This document shows positions 20,946-30,230 of a DNA stretch of 64,000 nt, piece after piece (position 1 is the stretch's first letter; every line of letters starts with the position of its first letter). The stretch comes from Paenibacillus sp. Marseille-Q4541 (GTDB lineage Bacteria > Bacillota > Bacilli > Paenibacillales > Paenibacillaceae): assembly GCF_018310695.1 (NCBI RefSeq), contig NZ_JAGXCY010000001.1, positions 496,001 to 560,000 on the forward strand, given 5' to 3'. The notes under the pieces are model-generated. The model did not search any database, was not told the DNA's origin, and saw only the letters and a list, made by a program, of their open reading frames with translations. Both the position numbers and the translations under genes were made by a program.

Positions 20946-20999
20946 AAATCTTTGTCAATCAAATATCCCCACATTCTACGAATGACTGGATATTTGATT

Positions 21000-21608
21000 T
21001 TACATGCTTACTTTAACCATTGCAGGGCGAAGTACTTTATCTTTCATCATATATCCTTTTTGTACTTCCTCCACTACGATACCTTCTTCATACTCATCAC
21101 TTTCAACCTGCATGATCGCTTGGTGGTATTCCGGATTAAATGGCTCGCCCACCGTCTGCATTACAGTAAGACCTTCAGCCTGAAGGACACCATCCAGCTG
21201 GCGGAAAATCATGCTCACTCCTTTAATAAAAGAGTCTGCATCTGCATTCGTATCAGCAGTAGTCATTGCTCGCTCAAAGTTATCAATAACAGGAACAAGT
21301 TCTGTAATCAATTTCGTAGTAGCATACTTGGCCAGATCTTCCTTCTCCTTTTGTGTACGGCGACGGAAGTTATCAAAATCAGCTTGCGTACGTAAGTAAC
21401 GTTTCTCACTTTCTTCAGCAAGTGCTTTGAATTTGGCAACTTCAGGATCAAGTACCTCTACCTCTGATTCAGTTCCCTCCTGTGCCGATTCAGCAGAATC
21501 GTTCACCGGATTTTGTTCGTCTACAACGTTAGCTTGATCCGCTTCATTAGCTATGTTCTCTTGCGGAGTGTTTTCTTTATTATCTACAAATGTTTGTTCA
21601 TCTTTCAA
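21000..21608 (-). CDS. grpE: Nucleotide exchange factor GrpE
   Basis: GrpE releases ADP from DnaK. The product has a long acidic N-terminal region (about 1-70), a coiled-coil with EESEKRYLRTQADFDNFRR, and the C-terminal beta domain with EPFNPEYHQAIMQVE and VVEEVQKGYMMKDKVLRPAMV, all hallmarks of GrpE. The start is a TTG at 21608, eight bases after AGGAGG; an in-frame GTG at 21617 lies within that Shine-Dalgarno sequence and is less likely. It is the second gene of the hrcA operon. Confidence 0.94.
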   Translation of the reverse strand: MKDEQTFVDNKENTPQENIANEADQANVVDEQNPVNDSAESAQEGTESEVEVLDPEVAKFKALAEESEKRYLRTQADFDNFRRRTQKEKEDLAKYATTKLITELVPVIDNFERAMTTADTNADADSFIKGVSMIFRQLDGVLQAEGLTVMQTVGEPFNPEYHQAIMQVESDEYEEGIVVEEVQKGYMMKDKVLRPAMVKVSM

Positions 21609-21801
21609 GATGTTCACCTCCTTAGAAAAGAATATATTCTTTGCCGTACAACACGCTGCCCTCTACTCATTCCACATTCAACGAGGAAGACCTGCGTCAG
21701 ACCATAGATTTCATTATTAATCCGATCTGATCAATTCTAAACACGAGACATGTAAATGAAGACAAGTTTTAGAATGACCAAATTACGATTTATCATCATA
21801 T

Positions 21802-22833
21802 TTATTTGTAACGGTGAGTCAGCATTGCAGTCAAATCTTTGGATAAAATATTTAGAATACTAATCACTTTTGCATATTCCATACGAGTCGGACCCAAAAT
21901 ACCGATGGTTCCAAGAGCCTCGCCTTCTACAGAATACGTAGCTGTAATCAGACTACAGTTAGAGAAAGCTTCATGTTTGTTCTCCGTACCAATTCGAACC
22001 TGTACACCTGCTGTACCGAGCTTCGGTGTCATCATTTTCAGCATCGTAGGCGTTTCTTCTAGAAGGTCAAAAATATCTTTAACCTTCTCCACATCCCTGA
22101 ATTCGGGTTGGTTTAACATGTTCGTCGTACCACTAAGATAAAGACGATGTTCCGATTCTCCATCCAGTGCCGAGTCAAGCATGTGCATAAAACCTTCATA
22201 ATGGGAAATGTGTTTTTCCATCTCATTGGCAATTTCTGAATGCAATCTTGCTTTCAGTTTATATAAAGGTACTCCAACCAGCTTGCTATTCAACAAATTC
22301 ACAACTCGCTCCATCTCTGACAATGGAACACCAGCAGGTAGACTTACCGTTTTGTTCTCTACCTGGCCTGTGCTAGTAACAATAATGGCAACAGCCATAT
22401 TCTCTGATAGCGGAAGAAGCTGAAAATGGCGAAGCGAAGTATGGAAAACTTCCGGACCAAGCAGGATCGAAGTATAATTGGTCATATGCGATAAAATGGT
22501 GGAAGCATGTTGTATCACTTGCTCCATCGCATTTAATTTTTCAGCAAAATAAGATTTGAGCTGATTCAGCTCAGAGGGCTCCGTCTCATTCCAGGGAACC
22601 AGATGGTCAACATAATAACGATAGCCTTTGTGTGAAGGAATCCGGCCGGCAGAAGTATGCGGCTGCTCCAAAAACCCCATTTCCTCCAGGTCCGACATTT
22701 CGTTACGAATCGTTGCCGGACTATATCCAACATCGCCCCTTTTTGAAATGCTTCGGGATCCCACGGGTTCCGCCGAACGGATATAATCGTCAACAATTGC
22801 ATTTAGTATCAGTCGTTGTCGCTCGGTTAACAT
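21802..22833 (-). CDS. hrcA: Heat-inducible transcription repressor HrcA
   Basis: HrcA represses class I heat-shock genes by binding CIRCE and needs GroEL for activity. From the ATG at 22833 (MLTERQRLILNAIVDDYI) it has 343 residues, the same as B. subtilis HrcA. An N-terminal winged helix with VGSRSISKRGDVGYSPATIRNEMSDLEEMGFL-type pattern and HTSAGRIPS (about 62-70) is followed by the GAF-like dimer domain. AGGGAGGG precedes this ATG. The longer frame up to 22884 would run through the CIRCE region and is rejected. It heads the hrcA-grpE-dnaK-dnaJ operon. Confidence 0.96.
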   Translation of the reverse strand: MLTERQRLILNAIVDDYIRSAEPVGSRSISKRGDVGYSPATIRNEMSDLEEMGFLEQPHTSAGRIPSHKGYRYYVDHLVPWNETEPSELNQLKSYFAEKLNAMEQVIQHASTILSHMTNYTSILLGPEVFHTSLRHFQLLPLSENMAVAIIVTSTGQVENKTVSLPAGVPLSEMERVVNLLNSKLVGVPLYKLKARLHSEIANEMEKHISHYEGFMHMLDSALDGESEHRLYLSGTTNMLNQPEFRDVEKVKDIFDLLEETPTMLKMMTPKLGTAGVQVRIGTENKHEAFSNCSLITATYSVEGEALGTIGILGPTRMEYAKVISILNILSKDLTAMLTHRYK

Positions 22834-22873
22834 ACGTGTGTCCCTCCCTAAAAAAATGTGATATTCCTTATCG

Positions 22874-22900
22874 TTAGCACTCAAGGCTAGCGAGTGCTAA
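22874..22900 (-). promoter_or_regulatory. CIRCE operator (HrcA binding site)
   Basis: A perfect copy of the consensus TTAGCACTC-N9-GAGTGCTAA lies between the hrcA promoter and start codon. HrcA binding here makes the operon autoregulated and heat-inducible. The 9-base spacer is AAGGCTAGC. Confidence 0.98.
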
Positions 22901-22911
22901 TCAATAATACA

Positions 22912-22941
22912 AAAATACCAAACAGACCTGAGCGTTGTCAA
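22912..22941 (-). promoter_or_regulatory. hrcA: SigA promoter of the hrcA operon
   Basis: Minus strand: TTGACA (22941-22936), an 18-base spacer, and TATTTT (22917-22912). Transcription would start close to 22905, immediately upstream of the CIRCE operator, which is the usual arrangement. A second AT-rich hexamer (TATTAT) lies 9 bases further on. Confidence 0.75.
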
Positions 22942-22968
22942 GTCGATTTGATCTTTAAAAGAGATATA

Positions 22969-23130
22969 CTAATTCACTCCATATGCTGCGCCGATGGCAA
23001 AAATAATAATAAATACGATTAACCCGAGTACAAACCATTTTTTATTCCATCTTTGCAGGATCATGGATAGAAAGATAAGTAGAAAAAAGATGGCACTGCC
23101 AAATAAACCAATGTATGCGAGCATCTCCAT
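22969..23130 (-). CDS. Small two-helix membrane protein, 53 residues
   Basis: This short open frame is below usual length limits. It begins MEMLAYIGLFGSAIFF and ends IIIFAIGAAYGVN. Two hydrophobic segments (about 6-25 and 32-50) are joined by a basic loop QRWNKKW, as expected for a hairpin-like membrane protein with a positive loop inside. AAAAGGAGATCACC lies eight bases before the ATG, a strong ribosome-binding site. It ends 28 bases before the -35 of the hrcA promoter. The function is not recognised. Confidence 0.7.
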   Translation of the reverse strand: MEMLAYIGLFGSAIFFLLIFLSMILQRWNKKWFVLGLIVFIIIFAIGAAYGVN

Positions 23131-23241
23131 ATTAGGGTGATCTCCTTTTCAGGCGGTATTGTAAATGCACCCCCTACTATATCAGCCGCTAAAGAAACGT
23201 CAGTTACATTTGTCACAATCCGATATTTGGCCGTGTTCAAA

Positions 23242-23303
23242 AACATAATAGCCACGAATTAAAAATAAAGAGAAAAGACTCCTCATTCGTATTTCATGGC
23301 TAT
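23242..23303 (-). terminator. Probable terminator after the GNAT gene
   Basis: On the minus strand ATAGCCATGAA (23303-23293) pairs with TTCGTGGCTAT (23258-23248) through 11 pairs including one G-U, then ATGTTTTTG follows. The loop of about 34 bases is long. It lies 50 bases downstream of the GNAT stop codon. Confidence 0.45.
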
Positions 23304-23354
23304 CCATGGTATTAACACCTTATCTATTAGGAAAACAAGAGGGCTCTCTCGCTT

Positions 23355-23819
23355 CTATTCACTCAGCACTTTCAGGACGGCAATCTCGTCACAGCAACTT
23401 TGTTTGCTGCAGTGGACGCAATCGGTCCATACTTTTTCCGGAAAAATATCCTTGCTTACGATAGAGAAGCCATTCTTCTCAAAGAAGGATACTTCATACG
23501 TAAGGGCCATGACTTTGGGTATTTGAAGTTCTTGGGCTTCCGCCACAAGTTTGTCCAATAGCAAAGAACCAATTCCTTGACCTTTGTGACCTTCCGAGAT
23601 CCCAAGTGATCTGACTTCCACCAGATCGTTCCCCAACCGGCATAAAGAACCGCATCCGACGACGTTTCCATCGACTTCAGCCACAACAAAAAGATCAATT
23701 TGCCTCTCCAGCACTTCTCGCGAGCGGGGAAGCATAATTCCTCTCTCTGCATAGCCTTTAATCATCAGGTATAACGGTTCTACATCTTCGGGCGACGCTT
23801 TTCTGCATACCGCAGTCAT
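23355..23819 (-). CDS. GNAT-family N-acetyltransferase (N-acetylglutamate synthase-like)
   Basis: From the ATG at 23819 (MTAVCRKASPEDVEPLYLM) the protein has 154 residues with the acetyl-CoA-binding motif HKGQGIGSLLLDKLVAEA (about 77-94) and the strand VEVRSLGISE before it. The C-terminal FFEKNGFSIVSKDIFPEKVWTDC-type pattern and its cysteine group (CVHCSKQSCC) resemble the short ArgA-like acetyltransferases of Gram-positive bacteria. Arginine biosynthesis is possible but no arg genes are nearby. AGGAGGAGAG supports this start over the one at 23870. Confidence 0.82.
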   Translation of the reverse strand: MTAVCRKASPEDVEPLYLMIKGYAERGIMLPRSREVLERQIDLFVVAEVDGNVVGCGSLCRLGNDLVEVRSLGISEGHKGQGIGSLLLDKLVAEAQELQIPKVMALTYEVSFFEKNGFSIVSKDIFPEKVWTDCVHCSKQSCCDEIAVLKVLSE

Positions 23820-23894
23820 GGTTCTCTCTCCTCCTATGTCTGATGCAATTAACATTGTATAAATATACATCAGGACGCATAGAAGTTCAAGCTA

Positions 23895-25076
23895 TTATTT
23901 GACAGTTATGGCACCTATAAATTCAGCAAATACTTCATTACCGTACAGGACTCCCTGGTTACTCAGACGATACATGTCATCTTTGGCTTCCAAGAGTCCT
24001 GCATGCAACATTTTATGCAGTGGTTTTGCAAATATGTCTTCCATCTTCACACCAAATTGCTGCTCGAATCTTTTGCTCGATACACCTTCCAGCATACGAA
24101 GACCTACCATCAAAAAATCTTCCATTGCTTCTTCTTGCGTAATAGAGAATGTTTCAAGACGTGGAAGCCCTTTTTCTGTTGCTTCATTATAAGGGTTTAC
24201 CCCGCGAATATTCATATGGCGTTGTCTGCCTACGTATCCATGGGCTCCCGCTCCAAGACCATAATAGTCTTCGTTTTTCCAATACGTAATATTATGACGG
24301 CTTTCTTTACCCGGTTTGGCAAAGTTGCTAATCTCATATTGGTTATATCCAGCTGCCTTCATGCGTTCCATTAATAACAAGTACATCTGCAGCTCGTTAT
24401 CTTCACTTGGTAGAGGCAGTTGATTTTTTTGGAACAAAGTGTGGAATAGTGTGTTTTCTTCTACTTTAAGTCCATAAATTGAATAATGCGGAAGATCAAG
24501 TTCCAGCGCTCGTGTAATACTATCAGACAGCATTTCAACCGTTTGATTAGGTAATCCAAACATGAGATCAATCGAAAGATTCGTAAGGCCTGTTTTACGT
24601 GCATTTTCAAGGCTGCGATATACATCATCGATGTTATGAATACGGCCTATGCCTGTTAACAGTTCATTCTGAAAAGCCTGTACTCCAAAACTAACCCGGT
24701 TTACTCCGCCTTCTTTCATGACGGCCATTTTCTCCAGATCCGTTGTTCCGGGATTTGCTTCCATAGAGAACTCAATATCTTCTGCCCAGTTAGGGAAATA
24801 GGTACGAACCGTCTTCAGAAAATAAGCCATTTCATCCGGTTTCAGTACCGTTGGTGTACCTCCCCCTACAAAAATGGTTTTGATCTCACCCGGAGGCGTC
24901 TGTGTTACCGTATATTCCATCTCCCGCTCGAGCGCTTCTAAATATTTCATAACCGGCTGATCTTTCAGAACATAGGAGTTGAAATCACAGTAGAAACATT
25001 TATTGGTGCAAAAAGGAATATGAATATACACCGCTTGTGGTGCGGATTGTTGTGGAGCTTGCTCCTCATGAGTCAT
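23895..25076 (-). CDS. hemW: Radical SAM heme chaperone HemW
   Basis: HemW was long called oxygen-independent coproporphyrinogen oxidase-like; current work assigns it as a heme carrier. The 393-residue protein has CTNKCFYCDF (C23, C27, C30), the SAM motif VGGGTPTVL, and GVQAF followed by an HNIDD segment. It has three Cys in the cluster motif with Phe after the third, but lacks the extra Cys typical of true HemN. It follows lepA as in B. subtilis, with a terminator between the two genes. Confidence 0.93.
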   Translation of the reverse strand: MTHEEQAPQQSAPQAVYIHIPFCTNKCFYCDFNSYVLKDQPVMKYLEALEREMEYTVTQTPPGEIKTIFVGGGTPTVLKPDEMAYFLKTVRTYFPNWAEDIEFSMEANPGTTDLEKMAVMKEGGVNRVSFGVQAFQNELLTGIGRIHNIDDVYRSLENARKTGLTNLSIDLMFGLPNQTVEMLSDSITRALELDLPHYSIYGLKVEENTLFHTLFQKNQLPLPSEDNELQMYLLLMERMKAAGYNQYEISNFAKPGKESRHNITYWKNEDYYGLGAGAHGYVGRQRHMNIRGVNPYNEATEKGLPRLETFSITQEEAMEDFLMVGLRMLEGVSSKRFEQQFGVKMEDIFAKPLHKMLHAGLLEAKDDMYRLSNQGVLYGNEVFAEFIGAITVK

Positions 25077-25134
25077 GCGGGTATACCCCCTTATTATTGA
25101 TAAATCGTGTAAAGAGTTATTGTATCGTTATTGC

Positions 25135-25168
25135 AGAAAAAAGGAAAGCCAGAGCGGCTTTCCTTTTC
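25135..25168 (-). terminator. Intrinsic terminator after lepA
   Basis: AAAAGGAAAGCC (25139-25150) and its complement (25156-25167) form a 12-bp stem with a 5-base loop, followed on the minus strand by T residues (CCTTTTTTCTG). The hemW start lies about 60 bases further on, so hemW may be expressed partly by read-through. Confidence 0.85.
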
Positions 25169-25196
25169 GAATCAGACCTCTTACAAATTTTGATGA

Positions 25197-27014
25197 TTAG
25201 TTATCATCAATTTTTAAGACTGCCATAAACGCTTCTTGTGGTACCTCTACGTTACCTACTTGCTTCATCCGCTTTTTACCTTCTTTTTGCTTCTCAAGCA
25301 GTTTCCGTTTACGTGAAATATCACCGCCGTAGCACTTCGACAGAACGTTTTTACGCATCGCCTTGATCGTCTCCCGTGCAACAACTTTCGTACCTACGGA
25401 AGCCTGAATCGGAACCTCAAACATCTGACGAGGAATGAGTCCGCGCAGTTTCTCGCAAATAACCCGGCCACGATGATATGCACGATCCCGGTGAACGATA
25501 AAGGACAACGCATCGACCTGTTCTCCGTTCAACAAAATATCCATTTTCACCAGGTTTGACTGGCGATATCCGGAAATTTCATAATCGTAAGAAGCATAAC
25601 CCTTCGTACTGGATTTCAGCTGGTCGAAGAAATCATATACAATTTCCGCAAGCGGAATGTCGTATGAAATGGTTACCCGATTTGAATCAAGGTACTCCAT
25701 GTTGAGATATTCACCGCGTTTTGTCTGACATAGTTCCATTACCGTACCTACATAATCATTCGGTACGATGATATCTGCTTTGACATACGGCTCTTCAACA
25801 TGGTCAATACGTCCGATTTCCGGATAGTTGGATGGGTTATCAATCTGGATCACTTCGCCATTCGTAAGCTTAATACGGTAAATAACGCTTGGTGCCGTCG
25901 TAATAAGCGGAATGTTGAATTCACGTTCAATCCGTTCTTGAATAACATCCATATGAAGCAGTCCCAAAAATCCACAACGGAAACCGAATCCTAGAGCACT
26001 CGATGTTTCCGGTTCAAAACTGAGGGAAGCATCATTCAGCTGCAGCTTCTCTAACGCTTCTCGCAAATCATTATAATCCGATGTCTCAATTGGGTAGAGA
26101 CCACAATATACCATCGGGTTAATTTTACGATATCCTGGCAGCGGTTCTGGTGCAGGGTTCTTCGCATCGGTAATCGTATCCCCGACACGGGTATCCCCTA
26201 CATGCTTAATTCCTGCCACGACGAAACCTACGTCTCCAACGTTCAGCTCGTCCACAATTGTCATGCGTGGCATAAATGAACCGACTTCAATAACCTCAAA
26301 AGTTTTGTTAGTGGCCATCATTTTGATCTTCGAACCAGCCTTGATCTTACCGTCAACGACACGAATATATACGATAACCCCTTTGTAAGGATCATAGTGT
26401 GAGTCGAAAATAAGCGCCTTCAGTGGCTTGTCGGTATCACCCGTTGGTGCTGGAACCCCCGTAACTACCTGTTCGAGAATCTCCTTGATCCCGATCCCTG
26501 CTTTCGCAGATGCCAGAACCGCACCACTTGTATCAAGACCAATTACATCTTCAATCTCCTGTTTAACCCTTTCAGGGTCCGCACTCGGAAGATCGATTTT
26601 GTTAATAACCGGAAGGATTTCCAGGTCATTATCAAGTGCTAAATACACATTCGCCAGCGTCTGAGCTTCAATACCCTGTGCCGCATCCACAACAAGAAGT
26701 GCACCTTCACAAGCAGCAAGGCTTCTTGATACCTCATACGTAAAATCGACGTGTCCTGGTGTATCAATCAGGTTAAGAAGATATTCTTCACCGTCATCTG
26801 CTTTGTAAGTAAGACGCACTGCTTGTAGTTTAATGGTAATTCCGCGTTCCCGCTCTAGATCCATCTGGTCAAGTACTTGCTCCTGCATTTCGCGCGAAGT
26901 CAGTGCACCCGTGTACTCCAGAATACGGTCAGCCAAAGTTGATTTACCATGGTCTATATGTGCAATAATACTAAAGTTTCTAATTTTTCGTTGTCTTGCT
27001 TGAATGTCTGTCAT
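25197..27014 (-). CDS. lepA: Elongation factor 4 (LepA)
   Basis: LepA is a translational GTPase that back-translocates or remodels ribosomes. The 605-residue protein has [14 protein letters not shown] (about 18-31), [28 protein letters not shown]-like domains II, III and V, and the family-specific C-terminal domain ending in [28 protein letters not shown] precedes the ATG. Order spoIIP, yqxA-like, lepA, hemW matches B. subtilis. Confidence 0.98.
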   Translation of the reverse strand: MTDIQARQRKIRNFSIIAHIDHGKSTLADRILEYTGALTSREMQEQVLDQMDLERERGITIKLQAVRLTYKADDGEEYLLNLIDTPGHVDFTYEVSRSLAACEGALLVVDAAQGIEAQTLANVYLALDNDLEILPVINKIDLPSADPERVKQEIEDVIGLDTSGAVLASAKAGIGIKEILEQVVTGVPAPTGDTDKPLKALIFDSHYDPYKGVIVYIRVVDGKIKAGSKIKMMATNKTFEVIEVGSFMPRMTIVDELNVGDVGFVVAGIKHVGDTRVGDTITDAKNPAPEPLPGYRKINPMVYCGLYPIETSDYNDLREALEKLQLNDASLSFEPETSSALGFGFRCGFLGLLHMDVIQERIEREFNIPLITTAPSVIYRIKLTNGEVIQIDNPSNYPEIGRIDHVEEPYVKADIIVPNDYVGTVMELCQTKRGEYLNMEYLDSNRVTISYDIPLAEIVYDFFDQLKSSTKGYASYDYEISGYRQSNLVKMDILLNGEQVDALSFIVHRDRAYHRGRVICEKLRGLIPRQMFEVPIQASVGTKVVARETIKAMRKNVLSKCYGGDISRKRKLLEKQKEGKKRMKQVGNVEVPQEAFMAVLKIDDN

Positions 27015-27138
27015 GCCTTACCCCCACAAACAGCCTAATGTCAATCATCTCATTATAGCAGTAAGCGGTACAGCCTTCAATAAGAGGAGAGCCAAAGTTG
27101 TTTTTACCAGGTAAATTACCTGTATTTTCTATTATTAT

Positions 27139-27498
27139 CTACTCCGCTACTCCGTTAAAAAGAGAGACGACCCAGCGGATTCCGTTTTGAGAAGCTTGCT
27201 GCAACAAACCTGCTGTTTTTTCCGCAAATAGATCGACTGCCGGCTCTTTGCCCGGCTGGGTAACGAGCACTTCTCTTGGGGTAACTACCTGAGGCTTTGG
27301 CTGAACTGCTACATGCTGCTCCTGTACCGCCACGGCTTCCTCCTGCTTGACTGGCTGTGTTATTTCTCCAACGGCCGGGAGCTCAGTTCCTTGTTTATCT
27401 AGGAATCCAAGTCCTGATCCAGCAATTTGCATTCCCAGCAAAATTCCAAAAACGATAAGAATCATAAACAAAAATAGTCTTTTGGCAAATGAGGTCAT
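27139..27498 (-). CDS. YqxA-like (DUF3679-type) single-pass membrane protein
   Basis: From the ATG at 27498 (MTSFAKRLFLFMILIV) the protein has 119 residues. One N-terminal membrane segment (about 8-26, ending FGILLGMQIAG) is followed by a Val/Gln/Pro-rich extracytoplasmic linker and an amphipathic C-terminal helix. It sits between spoIIP and lepA exactly where B. subtilis has yqxA, and the FGxLxGMQ segment fits that family. The role is unknown, although the neighbour suggests a sporulation link. GGAGGAAAAGTC supports the shorter start; a longer frame starts at 27516. Confidence 0.65.
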   Translation of the reverse strand: MTSFAKRLFLFMILIVFGILLGMQIAGSGLGFLDKQGTELPAVGEITQPVKQEEAVAVQEQHVAVQPKPQVVTPREVLVTQPGKEPAVDLFAEKTAGLLQQASQNGIRWVVSLFNGVAE

Positions 27499-27529
27499 GA
27501 CTTTTCCTCCGTCCATTAATTTTTATTAA

Positions 27530-28816
27530 TTACCCTTTATTTGAAGAGATTGGTTTCTGCTCCGCACTTGCTTTTTCTACCTTCTGATCTTCCATGTATA
27601 CTTCTGCGATAATATCGGCAAGTGCTTCCGAAGTCCTTTTTAGCTCTGCATCGGTGTTATCAATGCCACCAATTTCGATCAAAATACTGTTCTCAGCTAG
27701 GGACTGGTTGTACTCTCCGTTATTGCCGCCGCCGCCATCTTTTCCCCATACCCCTCTTGAAAGTCCGGGGTACATTTTCTCCATTTTTTTATGAAGTTTG
27801 GCTGCATAGGCCTCGTTTTTCTCCCAGTTCGGATTGTCATGACCAATAATGAAAAAAACTTTGGCATACGTTTTACCATTTACAGTCGCTGTCGATTTAT
27901 CATGCCGTGAAGAATCCCGGTGGATATCAATGAGATATGTGAGATCTTCATTGGAAGCAAGCGCTGATTTTACAGTTTCTCTTGAATATTTATAAGAATA
28001 ATTCCAGTTATAATCTTTTTTCGTTGTCACGTAATCTTCCGTTTCATGAACTACACCGATGCCTTGTGTCTCCAGCCGCTTCGTAAGATAACTTCCTGGT
28101 AAAAAAACGTTGGCGCTTGCTTTGGGAGACGAAGGATTGTTACTCTTCGTTCCTAGCAGCGGATTGTAGGCTTCATGAGGATGAGAGTGATAAATGAGTA
28201 CCGTTTTCTTTTTGGCTTCGGCTGGATTCGGCTCCTCTGTAACTTTACCGGGAACTTCCGTATCCGGTTTTGATGGATCTGGAACCCCACCTGTACCTTG
28301 ATTCGTTGAATCATCTGGATTGGGGTTCGGTTTATCCGGTGTTTCCCCGCTGGATTCAGCAACGTATCCAGGATCAGGCTGATAATCTTGAGGAGCTTCT
28401 GCTTTTTCGTTACCAGAACCATTGCGAAGCAGTACCGGCTTGTTGGTTCCCATACCTGGCACTTGACTTGCAATGAGGCTTTTCGGATTCAGGGGATCTA
28501 CTCCGGTCAACATTTCAAACACAAAAGACGTGACCTGTTCACCGGTAATTTCCGATTGCTGCTTGCCCTGAGCAAGATGGGGGACCTCCATGCCGAGCAT
28601 ATCCATGAAAATCCCGCTGGATATAGAACCTGCAAAACCTTTCATCGATGAGATCGAAGAGGTATTGAGTTTTCGCTCTGCCATTCCCCCAAGACCCAGA
28701 ACAACAAAAAATAGGGCAGAAACCATTATTAGAAGCAAGAGTGCTTTTCCCGTTGCTAACATCCGAAGACTACTGGATCTCCATTTGGCCACATTCCATG
28801 TTTGTATTTTATTCAT
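27530..28816 (-). CDS. spoIIP: Stage II sporulation protein P (SpoIIP)
   Basis: SpoIIP is the amidase/endopeptidase that, with SpoIID and SpoIIM, degrades septal peptidoglycan during engulfment. The 428-residue protein has one N-terminal membrane segment (about 23-44), a Pro/Asp/Thr-rich linker (about 130-200), and the catalytic domain with VLIYHSHPHEAYNP (about 205-218), LIDIHRDSSRHD (about 292-303), and ILIEIGGIDNTDAEL (about 375-389), which carry the predicted zinc ligands. GGAGGTGG precedes the ATG. Regulation by SigE is expected from the family; I could not identify a convincing SigE promoter. Confidence 0.95.
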   Translation of the reverse strand: MNKIQTWNVAKWRSSSLRMLATGKALLLLIMVSALFFVVLGLGGMAERKLNTSSISSMKGFAGSISSGIFMDMLGMEVPHLAQGKQQSEITGEQVTSFVFEMLTGVDPLNPKSLIASQVPGMGTNKPVLLRNGSGNEKAEAPQDYQPDPGYVAESSGETPDKPNPNPDDSTNQGTGGVPDPSKPDTEVPGKVTEEPNPAEAKKKTVLIYHSHPHEAYNPLLGTKSNNPSSPKASANVFLPGSYLTKRLETQGIGVVHETEDYVTTKKDYNWNYSYKYSRETVKSALASNEDLTYLIDIHRDSSRHDKSTATVNGKTYAKVFFIIGHDNPNWEKNEAYAAKLHKKMEKMYPGLSRGVWGKDGGGGNNGEYNQSLAENSILIEIGGIDNTDAELKRTSEALADIIAEVYMEDQKVEKASAEQKPISSNKG

Positions 28817-28967
28817 TGATCAAGTCCACCTCCGTAAGCGGTTCAGCCAAAACTGGCGCGTGTAAGCATAGTCCTGAGCTTAAAAAGATTGATTGGGTTG
28901 TCTCTTGTAATCTCTCATACTTCAAAACTATGAACCGGAGGAATCAAGTAGAACCAAAAATAATAGA

Positions 28968-29005
28968 AACAAAAAAAGAAGGCTGATAGATTCAGCCTTC
29001 TTTTT
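28968..29005 (-). terminator. Intrinsic terminator after gpr
   Basis: AGAAGGCTGA / TCAGCCTTCT with A/T extensions encloses a 5-base loop; on the minus strand a run of seven T follows. It begins about 25 bases after the gpr stop and separates gpr from spoIIP. Confidence 0.9.
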
Positions 29006-29030
29006 ATATTTCGATTTGAAGTATCGGAGG

Positions 29031-30032
29031 TTAATGAGTATAGGAAGCTACATTTTCAAGGCTCACTGCCTCATGGAGAGCGGCATTTAGTCCACTTGCG
29101 ATAATATTCGCGATATCTTCGATAAAATCGTCAATTTCTTTCGGTGTAACGATAAGATCATGTCCAAGCGGTTCAAGCACTTCTTTTACAAGACCTAATC
29201 GCTCCTGTTCACTAATATCATTAAGCACACCCATAATCTGACGACCAGAGTCCGTTTCCTTGGCAAAATGAGCCTTCATCAACTCAAATGTCGTATTCAC
29301 AATAGTAGAAGCATAGCAGACCGTAGGGACACCAATCGCAATACATGGAATGCCTAGAATTTCTTTGGTAATTCCTTTACGCTTGTTTCCAATACCTGAA
29401 CCCGGATGAATTCCGATATCCGCAACCTGAATCGTCGTATTAATTCGTTCCAGAGATTTGGATGCAAGGGAGTCAATTGCGATGATCAGCTCTGGTTTCG
29501 TTCGTTCTACAATACCTTGGACGGTCTCACTGGTTTCAATGCCCGTCAGCCCAAGCACACCCGGTGCAATGGCACTTACATTACGATACCCTGGAGAAAC
29601 CTGATCTGGCATCAGTTCAAAATATTGACGAGTTACCATCGTATTTTCCACAACGAGTGGGCCAAGAGAGTCCGGTGTGACATTCCAGTTACCTAGACCT
29701 ACGATAAGCACCTTTGCAGATTTAGATATTCCGATTTTGGCAATAAAATCTTCCATTTCTTTCGTAAAAATAGCGGTTACCTGTTCCTGAAGAGTTGTAT
29801 CTCCATTGCGAAGTTTGGGAACTTCAAGCGTGACATAATGTCCGATAATACGTCCGATTCGCTGAGAACCTTCTTCATTTAGAACATCCAGTCTCGTTAC
29901 TTTGATATCTCCATGCTGTTCTACTTCTTCGTCTACTCCGGGAATAGGGGAATGATCGTGCATTTGTGCAAGTTCCCTAGCCTCAACTGCCAAATCGGTA
30001 CGTACGCCATATTTTTGCAAATCCAGTGTCAT
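29031..30032 (-). CDS. gpr: Germination protease GPR
   Basis: GPR is the aspartic-type endoprotease (family A25) made as a zymogen in the forespore and activated late; it degrades small acid-soluble proteins at germination. The 333-residue protein shows KVLIVGLGNWNVTPDSLGP (about 111-129), VQGIVERTKPELIIAIDSLAS and HPGSGIGNKRKGI. The ATG at 30032 (MTLDLQKYGVRTDLA) follows GGGAGGATC; a TTG at 30053 lies within the Shine-Dalgarno region and is rejected. A SigG-type promoter is found upstream. It is divergent from rpsT, as in B. subtilis. Confidence 0.96.
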   Translation of the reverse strand: MTLDLQKYGVRTDLAVEARELAQMHDHSPIPGVDEEVEQHGDIKVTRLDVLNEEGSQRIGRIIGHYVTLEVPKLRNGDTTLQEQVTAIFTKEMEDFIAKIGISKSAKVLIVGLGNWNVTPDSLGPLVVENTMVTRQYFELMPDQVSPGYRNVSAIAPGVLGLTGIETSETVQGIVERTKPELIIAIDSLASKSLERINTTIQVADIGIHPGSGIGNKRKGITKEILGIPCIAIGVPTVCYASTIVNTTFELMKAHFAKETDSGRQIMGVLNDISEQERLGLVKEVLEPLGHDLIVTPKEIDDFIEDIANIIASGLNAALHEAVSLENVASYTH

Positions 30033-30068
30033 GCTGTTATGATCCTCCCTCAATATACAGATATCTTG

Positions 30069-30098
30069 TAGTGTGTGAAAATACTCTTTAATTATTCA
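30069..30098 (-). promoter_or_regulatory. gpr: SigG-type promoter of gpr
   Basis: Minus strand: TGAATA (30098-30093), a 17-base spacer, and CACACTA (30075-30069). The SigG consensus is TGMATA and CATWMTA, so the -10 differs at one base. The placement about 35 bases before the start codon fits forespore expression of gpr. Confidence 0.7.
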
Positions 30099-30142
30099 AT
30101 CGATTTTCCAATTTTGTTCTTACGACTTGTCTGATGTTATCC

Positions 30143-30171
30143 TTGCTTTTTAAGGGGTGTCGTGCTAGAAT
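30143..30171 (+). promoter_or_regulatory. rpsT: SigA promoter of rpsT
   Basis: TTGCTT (30143-30148), a 17-base spacer, and TAGAAT (30166-30171). Transcription would begin near 30178, about 50 bases before rpsT. Confidence 0.75.
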
Positions 30172-30230
30172 ATTTTAAGTTGTGAAAGGTTTGTATTTCA
30201 TAAGTATTGCCTTAACAGGAGGTGAATGTA

